A stretch of 64,000 nt of DNA, from assembly GCF_001637205.1 (NCBI RefSeq), contig NZ_LVJH01000034.1, forward strand, positions 32,911 through 96,910, in the 5' to 3' direction. The DNA is from Paenibacillus glacialis (GTDB taxonomy: Bacteria; Bacillota; Bacilli; Paenibacillales; Paenibacillaceae). Shown here one piece after another: positions 52,903-61,722 of the stretch (position 1 is its first letter; each line of letters begins with the position of its first letter). The position numbers and the translations under genes are program-made. The notes under the pieces are model-generated. The model was not told the DNA's origin. It was given only the letters and a program-made list of their open reading frames with translations, and ran no database searches.

Positions 52903-54263
52903 CCATTGATATGAAATATTATCGCCGATACATACTTCATATAGTCGCTTTTTTGATCCTGTTCAATGTAGCATTTATAACACCTGTTTTTTCTATTAAA
53001 ACTTTTGCAAGCTCATCTTCCAAAGAACCCATGATTTCCCTTCAAGAAATTATTGATCAGTCCAGTTCAGGGGCATCCATCGTTCTTGACTCTGGTACTT
53101 ATGAAGGCCCAGTCATCATTAATAAGAAACTTTCTATTCGTGGGGATGGATCTGTGACTCTGTTAAACAATACCCAAGAATCAGCCATCGCGATTCATTC
53201 GAATGGAGTTACGCTACAAGGAATAAACATTCAGCATAATACGGATGGTGAATCAACGGCAATCGAAGTGACTGCGGACGAAGTGACGTTAGACAATCTT
53301 AGAATCCATACACGAGGATATGGAATCAAGCTTCGTGATGCAAATAGGGGAATTATTCAGAATAACGACATCAAGTGGTTTATACCTAAAGGTGCGGGGG
53401 CTGGAAACAGGGGTAATGGAATCGATCTTTACAATTCCCATGACAATCAAATTGAGTACAATGAAATCTCTTATTTGCGGGATGGTATCTATCTAGAGAA
53501 CAGCCGTAATACAGTGGTGAACGAGAACAAATTGTTTCATTTGCGCTACGGTATTCATTGTATGTATGTCGATGGTTCTCATCTCACTGACAATGAAGGA
53601 GAGTACAATATGACGGGTGCCATGGTTATGGGAGTCACGAATGTAGTGGTGTCCGATAATTCCTTCCGCAAACAAAGTGAGAATGTTCATGCGCAAGGTA
53701 TTCTGTTGTATGACGTGCATAAGTCATCTATTGAGAGAAATGTTGTTGAAGGTAACCGTGTGGGTATATACATGGAAGGATCATCTAAGAATCAATTAAG
53801 AGACAACGCTGTGCTTAGAAATTTCATAGGCATTCAGCTTATGGGTGCTGAGGGCAACCAATTTCAGAGTAACGCATTTATTGCTAATGTCATTGAAGCC
53901 GAGGCGATTGACAGCAAAGATAACGAAATGAAGGGGAACTATTGGGATTCCTTTCAGGGATTAGATTTGAATCAGGATGGAATAAGTGATATCCCTTATG
54001 TGATTAATCCGTTCTATCAGAATTTAATTAGTCGAAATTCTGCGTACCAGCTGTTTTTTCAGTCACCTGGGATGACCTTTTTGAGTGATATGTTTACGAG
54101 TGGTAGTGAGCATTGGTCTGCGGACAGCTCGCCGTTAATGAAATTGAATACAACGACTCCAATGGAGACTGCTGAGAAGGACGGGACTGTTATGGTCACC
54201 AGTTGGATGCTACTGTTTGTGTCTATTATTATAATTATCTATATGGGGGTATTACGTTCATGA
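52899..54263 (+). CDS. nosD: NosD-like copper-insertion protein (beta-helix)
   Basis: About 454 residues. Start 52899 is chosen because it overlaps the leader stop; ATG 52911 is possible. Signal-like helix (YILHIVAFLILFNVAFITPVFS), then a right-handed parallel beta-helix of short repeats (NDIKWFI, YNEISYLRDGIYLENSRNTVVNENKLFHLRYGIHCMY) typical of NosD, and a C-terminal transmembrane helix (MLLFVSIIIIIYMGV). NosD with NosF and NosY matures nitrous oxide reductase copper sites on the outer face of the membrane. The enzyme gene nosZ is not in the window. Confidence 0.88.
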   Translation: MTIDMKYYRRYILHIVAFLILFNVAFITPVFSIKTFASSSSKEPMISLQEIIDQSSSGASIVLDSGTYEGPVIINKKLSIRGDGSVTLLNNTQESAIAIHSNGVTLQGINIQHNTDGESTAIEVTADEVTLDNLRIHTRGYGIKLRDANRGIIQNNDIKWFIPKGAGAGNRGNGIDLYNSHDNQIEYNEISYLRDGIYLENSRNTVVNENKLFHLRYGIHCMYVDGSHLTDNEGEYNMTGAMVMGVTNVVVSDNSFRKQSENVHAQGILLYDVHKSSIERNVVEGNRVGIYMEGSSKNQLRDNAVLRNFIGIQLMGAEGNQFQSNAFIANVIEAEAIDSKDNEMKGNYWDSFQGLDLNQDGISDIPYVINPFYQNLISRNSAYQLFFQSPGMTFLSDMFTSGSEHWSADSSPLMKLNTTTPMETAEKDGTVMVTSWMLLFVSIIIIIYMGVLRS

Positions 54264-54802
54264 AAAAAATTAAAACAGTGTTGGTACTGGTACTTGGGAT
54301 GTTATTATTGGCTGCCTGTGGGCAAAAATACGAGGCGCTTCCGATTAACGAAGAAGTTGATATTTGTACTATTTGCAAAATGCAGATCAAGGATGATGCC
54401 TTTGCGACACAATTGACGACAAAAGACGGTAAAAACTATAAATTTGATGATATTGGTTGTATGAATGAATGGAAAAAACAAAATGGAACTGAAAATATAG
54501 GTATGGATTACGTTCGTGACTATAACGACAAAGAGTGGATCGAATTTAATAAGGCAACTTATGTATACGATGATTCACTTCGTACTCCAATGGCCTATGG
54601 CATAGTCAACTTCAAGGATACAAAGTCTGCGGAAGCTTTTATTGAAGAGCAAGGTGTAGGGAAAATCATGAAAGCTGAAGATCTGGCGGCACATGATTGG
54701 AAACAAAGTAAGAACATGATGGAAATGATGGATGGAGAAGGGCATATGAGTGAAGAGATGGACAGTCATAGTGAAATGACTGAAGATTCAAGCCACAAGT
54801 AA
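54260..54802 (+). CDS. nosL: NosL-like copper-binding lipoprotein
   Basis: 180 residues, ATGA overlap with nosD. Lipobox LLAAC gives Cys20. The copper-site motif CTICKMQI (Cys36, Cys39, Met41) is that of NosL, a Cu(I) chaperone for nitrous oxide reductase. The C-terminal tail is Met/His/Glu-rich (MMEMMDGEGHMSEEMDSHSEM), a likely extra metal-binding segment. Supports copper delivery as the purpose of the cluster. Confidence 0.88.
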   Translation: MKKIKTVLVLVLGMLLLAACGQKYEALPINEEVDICTICKMQIKDDAFATQLTTKDGKNYKFDDIGCMNEWKKQNGTENIGMDYVRDYNDKEWIEFNKATYVYDDSLRTPMAYGIVNFKDTKSAEAFIEEQGVGKIMKAEDLAAHDWKQSKNMMEMMDGEGHMSEEMDSHSEMTEDSSHK

Positions 54803-54825
54803 CAAAAGAAGCTGGAGATGTGATC

Positions 54826-55647
54826 ATGATAGATATGATGCAAGTGGCAAGAAGAGAAATTAAAATGGGATTTCGTAATCCTTGGGCATATTCCTTCCTG
54901 ATCCTCTTTTGTACGTTTAGTTTGAGTTTATTGATTATTAATTCTCAAAATATCGTTGAGGGATACTCAGGAATTACAGGTTCCATGTTGAGTCTTATTT
55001 TATATCTTTTACCGCTGATGACCCTGTTCCTTGGATCTTTTTCCTTAACCTCAGAAAAGGAAGAGGGAAGCTGGCAGCTATTATCAACCTATCCTATGGG
55101 AACCATGTCTTTTATTGTTGGAAAATACGTAGGTTTATCTATCGTGTTATTGACTATCGTAGCTTTCGGATATGGCCTCATGGGATTCTTAAGCGGATTC
55201 CTTGGGACAAGTTTTGATTCAACGACGTATTTTCTATTTTTAGTTTTTTCATGTGGATTAGTGATGTTATTTTTAACCGTGGCTTTGTTTATTGGATCTC
55301 TGTCTAAAAATCGCTGGCAGGCATTAACGATCTCTGTATCGATATGGTTCTTTGCCATCATTGGCTGGCCGACCATTCTTATATCGGTATTAGGACTGTT
55401 GCCGTATTTATGGATTAAGCCATTGTTGGTGGCTTTGACTTTTATCAATCCTGCTGAACTGGTACGTCTATTTGTCGTAATCAAGCTTGGGGGAGGTTCC
55501 ATATTAGGACCTGAATATTTCCAGTGGGTAGAGTGGATTCAAAAGCCGAGCGGTAGCTTGCTATTTGCAGCGGTTTGCTTATTTTGGATTGTAGGCTCCA
55601 TTATCATTGTGTATTGGATTTGGGAAAGGGGACGTTCCCGTGGATGA
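54826..55647 (+). CDS. nosY: NosY-like ABC permease
   Basis: About 273 residues, ATG 54826 after GGAGA. Six helices of the ABC-2 type; SLTSEKEEGSWQLLSTYPMGTMSFIVGKYVGLSIV is the usual cytosolic coupling region. Partner of NosF; overlaps it by 8 bp. In nos systems NosFY moves a sulfur or copper-related species needed for NosZ assembly. Confidence 0.85.
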   Translation: MIDMMQVARREIKMGFRNPWAYSFLILFCTFSLSLLIINSQNIVEGYSGITGSMLSLILYLLPLMTLFLGSFSLTSEKEEGSWQLLSTYPMGTMSFIVGKYVGLSIVLLTIVAFGYGLMGFLSGFLGTSFDSTTYFLFLVFSCGLVMLFLTVALFIGSLSKNRWQALTISVSIWFFAIIGWPTILISVLGLLPYLWIKPLLVALTFINPAELVRLFVVIKLGGGSILGPEYFQWVEWIQKPSGSLLFAAVCLFWIVGSIIIVYWIWERGRSRG

Positions 55648-56353
55648 TGTTGTAGCTCAGGTCGTTAGACTATCCAAAACGATAAAGAAGCAGACCATAG
55701 TTCAAGATATAAGTTTTAATATCGCCTCAGGCAATGTTTTGGCATTATGTGGCGGGAATGGAGCGGGAAAAAGCACTGTTCTGCGCATGCTTGCTGGGAT
55801 TATGCAACCTACTTCGGGAGACATCATCGTAAACAACTTACGCTGGAGCAAGGAAAGGAAGCTTTTTTCTCAACAAATTGGATATATGCCAGATGATTAT
55901 CAATTTAATCAGGGGCTGACCGCAGAAGAGGCTTTATCCTTTTGGGCGGCACTTCGAGGAGTTCCTAAACAAAGGGTTCAAGAGGTTCTCACTTTGGTTG
56001 GTTTAGAGGATAAAAGAAAAGTATTGGTAAACACGTTCTCAAAGGGGATGCGTCAACGCATCTTATTTGCTCAGGCGATATTAGCAAAACCACCACTGCT
56101 TATTATGGATGAACCCACCAATGGATTAGATCCGTTCTGGATGAAAGAGTTTGTTCGATTATTAAAAAATATCAAGCAGGAGGGGCATACGGTAGCCTTC
56201 TCCACGCATCAACTTGAAATAGCGGATGATGTAGCTGATCACATTGTTTTTTTGAACCGTGGCAGAAACGTTGGGGAAGGCTCTATTGAGCATTTCCGTG
56301 ATAAATATGGCTCCACTCACGCTGCATTTAATCATAGTCTGGGTCTGAAATGA
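55640..56353 (+). CDS. nosF: NosF-like ABC ATPase
   Basis: About 237 residues from GTG 55640, with GGGAAAGGGG before it. Walker A GGNGAGKST (38-46), signature FSKGMRQR, Walker B LLIMDEPTNGLDP, switch FSTHQLE. The ABC-2 exporter-type ATPase that pairs with NosY. Overlaps the thioredoxin-like gene by 4 bp. Confidence 0.88.
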   Translation: MDDVVAQVVRLSKTIKKQTIVQDISFNIASGNVLALCGGNGAGKSTVLRMLAGIMQPTSGDIIVNNLRWSKERKLFSQQIGYMPDDYQFNQGLTAEEALSFWAALRGVPKQRVQEVLTLVGLEDKRKVLVNTFSKGMRQRILFAQAILAKPPLLIMDEPTNGLDPFWMKEFVRLLKNIKQEGHTVAFSTHQLEIADDVADHIVFLNRGRNVGEGSIEHFRDKYGSTHAAFNHSLGLK

Positions 56354-56916
56354 AGGTGCGTTACTTGAAGAGTAACAGGATACAATTTCGACGTATAGTT
56401 ACAATATTGATCGTAGTAGTAGCTCTTATAGCGGTGGCGTGGACTATAGTTCAATCCAACCAGTCCAGTCAACATTCAGGGTCAAGCAAGATAGAGGTTG
56501 GAGCGGCCGCTCCTGACTTTGTAGCAACCAATACAGAAGGACAACAAGTTCGCCTTGCTGAGTATCGTGGAAAGGTCGTATTAATTAATTTTTGGGCCTC
56601 ATGGTGCAAACCTTGTGTCAGGGAAATGCCGCTTATTCATAGTGTTTTTCAATCAAAGGATAACGATATAGAAACATTATTCATCAATGTTGGAGAAGCC
56701 AAAGGTACCGTTAATGAATTTATGAAAGAACAACAATTTACGTTTCCCGTTATTATAGACGTTACCGGAAAGGTATCGAGTCTGTATAGGATTACAGGGT
56801 TGCCTGCAACTTTTATCATTGATAAGACAGGAAGATTTAGAAAAGTTGTTCTTGGCGAAGTGACGGACTATACATTATTGAGAACATGGTTAGAAGCTGC
56901 AAAGGATCCACGTTAG
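56350..56916 (+). CDS. TlpA/ResA-like membrane-anchored thiol-disulfide reductase
   Basis: 188 residues. N-terminal transmembrane anchor (IVTILIVVVALIAVAWTIV), then a thioredoxin fold with ASWCKPC (Cys86, Cys89) and cis-Pro in GLPATFIID. ResA/TlpA proteins keep cysteines reduced outside the membrane for haem or copper insertion. Last gene of the nosDLYF operon (ATGA overlap), it probably reduces NosL or the Cu-site apoprotein. Confidence 0.9.
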   Translation: MKVRYLKSNRIQFRRIVTILIVVVALIAVAWTIVQSNQSSQHSGSSKIEVGAAAPDFVATNTEGQQVRLAEYRGKVVLINFWASWCKPCVREMPLIHSVFQSKDNDIETLFINVGEAKGTVNEFMKEQQFTFPVIIDVTGKVSSLYRITGLPATFIIDKTGRFRKVVLGEVTDYTLLRTWLEAAKDPR

Positions 56917-57044
56917 ACATCCGCATCGTATGTCTTCATTTATTCCCCTTAGAAATAGACATTGGAAAAACCCACGGGTTAGCCGATGAAATTCTAGGGG
57001 GCATTTTTAGTGTCTGCTTATAAAGGACAAAAGTTTACACTGAG

Positions 57045-57776
57045 CTATGAGTAATGTACAACAATGTTTGTTCCGCTAGGATCTGCATAAACCCGTACAT
57101 TCTCGTTGTCATCAATGGTCGCTAATACACAATCACGGATATCTGTATAGGTAGGTGCTATCTTTTTTTTGAGCCAGCTAGCGTCCTTTCCGAACTCTTT
57201 AAGAAGAGATAAGTCGGGTATACCTTCAACGATAATCGGCCTTGTGAGAGAGAACGGTTGAGTCTTTAACTTCATATCTGCGGGAGTAAGTGGCTGGTAT
57301 TGCGTATTTATAAAAATAGAGATGGTTCCTCCCGGTTCCCATACTGCGAGGGACACCTTTTCTATATTCTCTACTTTTTCTTTTCGTAGCTCACTGAATA
57401 AGAAATCAATAGAAATTCTTGCTTTCGATAGGTTCTGGAAATGAATTTGTCCATTTTTAATGAGCGTAATGGGTGAAGGATCGAGATATCTCTTGAATAA
57501 CGGCCACCTTAGGCTCAACCACGTCGCTGTAACATATAAAATAATTAGAACCAGGGTCGTGATTACTGACCCTTTCAAACCCAATTTCTCATCTGAAAGC
57601 GGGTGCGCGATAATGTTTCCGAGGGTTAAAGCGATAATGAAATCGAGGAATCTTAATTGAGATATCGAACGTTGTCCCATCAGTTTTGTTGCAAGTAGTA
57701 AAAAAATAAAGCTAATGATGGCTCTAAAGATCCATTCAAGTGTTGTCAACGAATCTTGGCTTTTGAGAAAATCCAA
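57045..57776 (-). CDS. DUF421/YetF-type membrane protein
   Basis: 243 residues from TTG 57776 with AGAGGAG upstream. Three N-terminal helices, the signature TKLMGQRSISQLRFLDFIIALTLGNIIAHPL, then a soluble DUF421 domain (FQNLSKARISIDFLFSELRKEKVENIEKVSLAVWEPGG). YetF-type proteins occur in spore-forming Bacillota; proposed roles in spores or envelope are not settled. Monocistronic. Confidence 0.88.
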   Translation of the reverse strand: MDFLKSQDSLTTLEWIFRAIISFIFLLLATKLMGQRSISQLRFLDFIIALTLGNIIAHPLSDEKLGLKGSVITTLVLIILYVTATWLSLRWPLFKRYLDPSPITLIKNGQIHFQNLSKARISIDFLFSELRKEKVENIEKVSLAVWEPGGTISIFINTQYQPLTPADMKLKTQPFSLTRPIIVEGIPDLSLLKEFGKDASWLKKKIAPTYTDIRDCVLATIDDNENVRVYADPSGTNIVVHYS

Positions 57777-57926
57777 TCTTTATTCACTCCTCTAGAAATT
57801 CAATGCCGTTAGTTTTACCCACTATTGTGAAAACATTCAGTTAATCACCCAGATGAACTACCCAATATTTCCTTGCATACTTGAATTTACTAAAGAACAA
57901 ACTGAGTATATTCAATATGAAATGGG

Positions 57927-59576
57927 TTGAAAAGACTGAAGAAAAAGGTGTGGTACAATTTGCGTATCATCAGTTGGTTGATTTGGATCGTTCTGTTGCT
58001 AACGAGTTGTTCGGGATGTTATGGAAATGAAGCGAAGCCTAAGGAAGATGACCTTCTCCATGTAAAGTCTAAAACGGATCACCCATCGAAAAAAGTTATT
58101 CTCATCTTGGTAGACTCTCTTATGTATCAATCCATTGATAAAGGAATACAGCAAAACAAGCTTCCCACATTGAAATTTCTGATTGATCACGGTCAGTACT
58201 ATAAGGATCTCGTAAGTTCTTTCCCAACGATGTCCGTCACAATCGATAGTTCTTTACTTACGGGGACGTACCCTGACCAACATCGTGTTCCGGGGCTGAT
58301 CTGGTATTCAGCTAAAGAAAACAAAATTATTAATTATGGGACGGGTCCTATGGAGATCCTTAAACATGGCGTAGATCCTGTTCTAAGTAATGCGATGATT
58401 CATTTGAATGGAGATCATCTGAATGCACAAACGTTAACCATGTATGAACAATTGAATAAAGTGGGACTGAAAACAGGTTCGATCAACGGTTTGATTTATA
58501 GAGGAACGGTAGAACATACTCTAACTATCCCTGAATGGATAAAGGGACCGACTTCATTACCGGCAGAATTAAAAGTAAAAGGTCCTGATTTTTTATCGTT
58601 GGGCTCATTTTCAAATCCATTGGAAGGCGTAAAGAAAATGCCTGACACGCTAACGAGACGGATGGGATTCAACAATGAATATGCTGTGGAGTCAGTCAAA
58701 TACTTAGTGCGTAACAATAAGTTACCTGATTTTCTGTATGTATATTTACCGGAATTAGACCATGAGTTACATAAGAAAGGCCCTTCAGTAATTGATGGTG
58801 TTATTAAGATGGATAAACAACTTCAATCTATATTAAATGCATTTGGATCTTCTAAAGAAGCATTAGATCAGGCGATTATTATTATTGTTGGGGATAGCGG
58901 CATGAGTGCAATTTTACCTGATGGCAAACATCCGGTCATTGATTTACCACAGATGTTGCATAACTACTCGATTTTACAGCCGGGTGCAGAAGCTACTTCA
59001 GCAACAGATATTGCTCTTGCTGTGAATGAAACCATGGCCTATGTGTATAAGCTGAATACCAAAGATTCACTTAAGGATATTGCTGAAATAATGAAAGAAG
59101 ATACACGTATCGATTTCATTTCATGGAAGGAATCCGGATGGATTCATGTGATACAGGCAGGGACATCAAAGGAGTTTACATATAAACCGAACGGAGATAT
59201 AACGGATTCATATGGACAATCCTGGACATTAGGAAGTAATCCCGATGTGTTGGATCTGCACATAAATAAACCGCAAAACACGCTTGAGTACAGAGAATAC
59301 CCTGACGCATTAAAGAGACTCTATGGCGCTTTAAATTCACATGAAGGGGACTTCCTAGTGGTCTCTGCGAAGCAAGGATATGAACTGAGTGGCGAGAGTT
59401 CACCTACGCATAAAGGTGGGGGAGGACACGGGGCACTCCATAGAACGGAGTCGTTAGTTCCATTGATCATTAGCGGAACGAATGACAAGCCTGATCATGC
59501 ACGAATCGTTGATTTGAAATCGTATATACTACGACTGCTAGCGAAACCTTTGGGGAAATCAGAAACAACGAACTGA
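57927..59576 (+). CDS. Alkaline-phosphatase-superfamily phosphodiesterase lipoprotein
   Basis: 549 residues, TTG start. Lipobox LLLTSC gives Cys28. The type I phosphodiesterase/nucleotide pyrophosphatase fold shows LILVDSLMYQS (metal Asp), SSFPTMSVTIDSSLLTGTYPDQH (nucleophile region), YLPELDHELHKKGP, VGDSGMS and GGGGHGALHR (metal His). It should cleave phosphodiesters or phospholipid head groups outside the cell. No Pho box seen upstream. Note that it is the second extracellular phosphoesterase in the window. Confidence 0.85.
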   Translation: MKRLKKKVWYNLRIISWLIWIVLLLTSCSGCYGNEAKPKEDDLLHVKSKTDHPSKKVILILVDSLMYQSIDKGIQQNKLPTLKFLIDHGQYYKDLVSSFPTMSVTIDSSLLTGTYPDQHRVPGLIWYSAKENKIINYGTGPMEILKHGVDPVLSNAMIHLNGDHLNAQTLTMYEQLNKVGLKTGSINGLIYRGTVEHTLTIPEWIKGPTSLPAELKVKGPDFLSLGSFSNPLEGVKKMPDTLTRRMGFNNEYAVESVKYLVRNNKLPDFLYVYLPELDHELHKKGPSVIDGVIKMDKQLQSILNAFGSSKEALDQAIIIIVGDSGMSAILPDGKHPVIDLPQMLHNYSILQPGAEATSATDIALAVNETMAYVYKLNTKDSLKDIAEIMKEDTRIDFISWKESGWIHVIQAGTSKEFTYKPNGDITDSYGQSWTLGSNPDVLDLHINKPQNTLEYREYPDALKRLYGALNSHEGDFLVVSAKQGYELSGESSPTHKGGGGHGALHRTESLVPLIISGTNDKPDHARIVDLKSYILRLLAKPLGKSETTN

Positions 59577-59591
59577 AACTGAGGAAACAGA

Positions 59592-59630
59592 AGAAGGACA
59601 CTGCCTATGAATAGGTTAGTGTCCTTCTTT
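59592..59630. terminator. Terminator between the phosphodiesterase gene and pepT
   Basis: GGACACT...AGTGTCC hairpin (59596-59624) with an inner CCTAT/ATAGG pair, then TTCTTTT. A near copy lies at 61671. Confidence 0.8.
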
Positions 59631-59666
59631 TGCATACAAATCTTGACCTGTTTTTATAATGGTATC

Positions 59667-60899
59667 TTACGCTTCTTGTTCATACAACTTAATGATCTCA
59701 ATCACTGTGTATGTTGCTTTGATCATGTTATCTACCGAGATGTATTCGAATTTCCCGTGGAAATTCTCGCCTCCAGTGAAAATATTCGGTGTAGGTAGTC
59801 CCATGTAGGATAACTGAGAACCATCTGTACCTCCACGAATAGGTCGAATAATCGGCTCAATGTCTAAATTCTTCATCGCTTCATATGCAATATCCACAAT
59901 ATGTTTGACAGGTTCTATTCTTTCTCTCATGTTGTAGTATTGATCTTTCATCTCTAGAACGATGCGGTCTTGACCGTATTGCGCTCTAAGTTCGGCAACA
60001 ATGCGTTCCATATTCGATTTTCTTGCTTGGAAATTCTCTTTGTCGAAGTCTCTAATAATGTAGTTGAGTTTTGTCTGCTCAACATCACCTTGAATTTCTA
60101 ATAAATGATAGAAACCGTCGTATCCTTCTGTGAATTCAGGGGCTTCCTCTGCTGGAAGCATGCTTTGAAGTTTCATCGCTATTTTGGCGGAGTTCACCAT
60201 CTTATCTTTGGCTGTTCCAGGGTGGATATTACTTCCCTTGCAAGTAATCTTAGCGGAAGCAGCGTTGAAACTCTCATACTCTAGTTCACCAAGTGGACCG
60301 CCATCGACCGTGTACGCATATTTAGCGTTGAATGCAGCAACATCAAATTTCTCAGGTCCTCTACCAATTTCCTCATCAGGGGTGAAGGCTACTCTTATTC
60401 TCCCATGTTTGATCTCGGGATGTTGAATCAAGTAGGCCATAGCCGTCATAATCTCAGTAATACCGGCCTTATTGTCTGCTCCAAGAAGAGTCGTTCCATC
60501 GGTCGTAATTAACGTATGCCCCTTATATTCTTCAAGACTAGGGAAATCGTTAGGTGACATTACGATATGTAAGGATTCATTTAATGTGATATCCCGTCCA
60601 TCATATTTCTCTATTACTTTTGGGAAAACATTCGTTCCTGTGAAATCTGTTGCTGTATCTAAATGAGCAAGAAATCCGATAGTATCGACTTGCTTTTCTG
60701 TATTAGAAGGGAGAGTAGCCATCACATAACCGTTGTCATCGATCGTTACATCATTCATACCAATACGCTTTAGTTCTTCCACCAACATGTTCGCGAGCGT
60801 TAGTTGTCCGGGGGTTGTAGGGCATGTATCCTTGTCTTCATTAGATTGTGTATCTACTTTGGCATAGGAAATAAATCGTTCAATAAGTTCTTGTTTCAT
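59667..60899 (-). CDS. pepT: Peptidase T (tripeptide aminopeptidase)
   Basis: 410 residues, normal length. M20B zinc peptidase: FLAHLDTATDF (zinc His and Asp), LLGADNKAGI, VAFTPDEEIGRGP (catalytic Glu pair), TVDGGPLGELEYESFNAA and PIRGGTDGSQLSYMGLPTPNIFTGG. Releases the N-terminal residue of tripeptides in the cytosol. The start follows AAAGGAG on the minus strand. Confidence 0.96.
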   Translation of the reverse strand: MKQELIERFISYAKVDTQSNEDKDTCPTTPGQLTLANMLVEELKRIGMNDVTIDDNGYVMATLPSNTEKQVDTIGFLAHLDTATDFTGTNVFPKVIEKYDGRDITLNESLHIVMSPNDFPSLEEYKGHTLITTDGTTLLGADNKAGITEIMTAMAYLIQHPEIKHGRIRVAFTPDEEIGRGPEKFDVAAFNAKYAYTVDGGPLGELEYESFNAASAKITCKGSNIHPGTAKDKMVNSAKIAMKLQSMLPAEEAPEFTEGYDGFYHLLEIQGDVEQTKLNYIIRDFDKENFQARKSNMERIVAELRAQYGQDRIVLEMKDQYYNMRERIEPVKHIVDIAYEAMKNLDIEPIIRPIRGGTDGSQLSYMGLPTPNIFTGGENFHGKFEYISVDNMIKATYTVIEIIKLYEQEA

Positions 60900-61053
60900 T
60901 TATTCAATCGCTCCTTTGGTTTGTATAATTACATTTTATCATGTCCCGCAACGACTTATTTCAAAAGAATGAAAGTGGTAATGGTTTTTTTTCTCACTAT
61001 AAGATACATTGAAATGGTAACCTAGGTTGATCATTGAGAGGGGTGTGAGTGAA

Positions 61054-61638
61054 ATGGAACAATTGAAGCAACGTTGTGGTTGGGTAAATCAAGATCCTTT
61101 ATATATGGCATATCATGATGAAGAATGGGGACAGCCACTTACGAATGATCAGAAGTTATTTGAATTGTTAATGTTAGAGGGAATGCAGGCTGGTTTGAGC
61201 TGGTATACGGTTTTGAAGAAAAGAGAGCATTATCGTAAAGTATTCGACGATTTCGACCCTGCAATAATAGCGACATATAATGAAGCGAAAGTTGAACAGT
61301 TACTTCAGGATCCAGGTATTATCCGTAATAAACTGAAGGTTCGGGCAATCATTCATAATGCGGGTATCTATCAACAGATTGAGCAGGAGGAAGGCTCCTT
61401 TTCTAGCTACATGTGGCGTTTTGTAGATGGTGAGCCTATCGTGAATGAATGGACAAGCATATCGGAGGTTCCTGCAAACACACCTATATCGGATCATATG
61501 AGTAAGATTTTGAAAAAAAGAGGCTTCAAGTTTGTCGGAACCACGATCTGTTACGCATTCATGCAGGCATCGGGTATGGTGAACGACCATACGTTAGATT
61601 GTTTCTGTCGAACGCAACCGAATCTAATGACTCTTTAA
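61054..61638 (+). CDS. tag: DNA-3-methyladenine glycosylase I
   Basis: 194 residues from the ATG after GAGAGGGG. Base-excision repair enzyme removing 3-methyladenine. RCGWVNQDPLYMAYHDEEWGQPL carries the zinc Cys and His; FELLMLEGMQAGLSWYTVLKKRE is the helix-hairpin-helix core; NDHTLDCFC near the C-terminus supplies the remaining zinc ligands. Followed by a hairpin. Confidence 0.95.
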   Translation: MEQLKQRCGWVNQDPLYMAYHDEEWGQPLTNDQKLFELLMLEGMQAGLSWYTVLKKREHYRKVFDDFDPAIIATYNEAKVEQLLQDPGIIRNKLKVRAIIHNAGIYQQIEQEEGSFSSYMWRFVDGEPIVNEWTSISEVPANTPISDHMSKILKKRGFKFVGTTICYAFMQASGMVNDHTLDCFCRTQPNLMTL

Positions 61639-61670
61639 ATGTTATTTAATTTAGTTCAGCAAGTTAAAAA

Positions 61671-61699
61671 GGACACGACCTATGAATAGGTTAGTGTCC
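61671..61699. terminator. Hairpin between tag and the convergent rnj gene
   Basis: 29-nt hairpin GGACAC...GTGTCC with inner ACCTAT/ATAGGT, nearly identical to the one at 59596. Weak T tract. Confidence 0.65.
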
Positions 61700-61722
61700 A
61701 TCGCTATAGTAGGATGCGCTAT

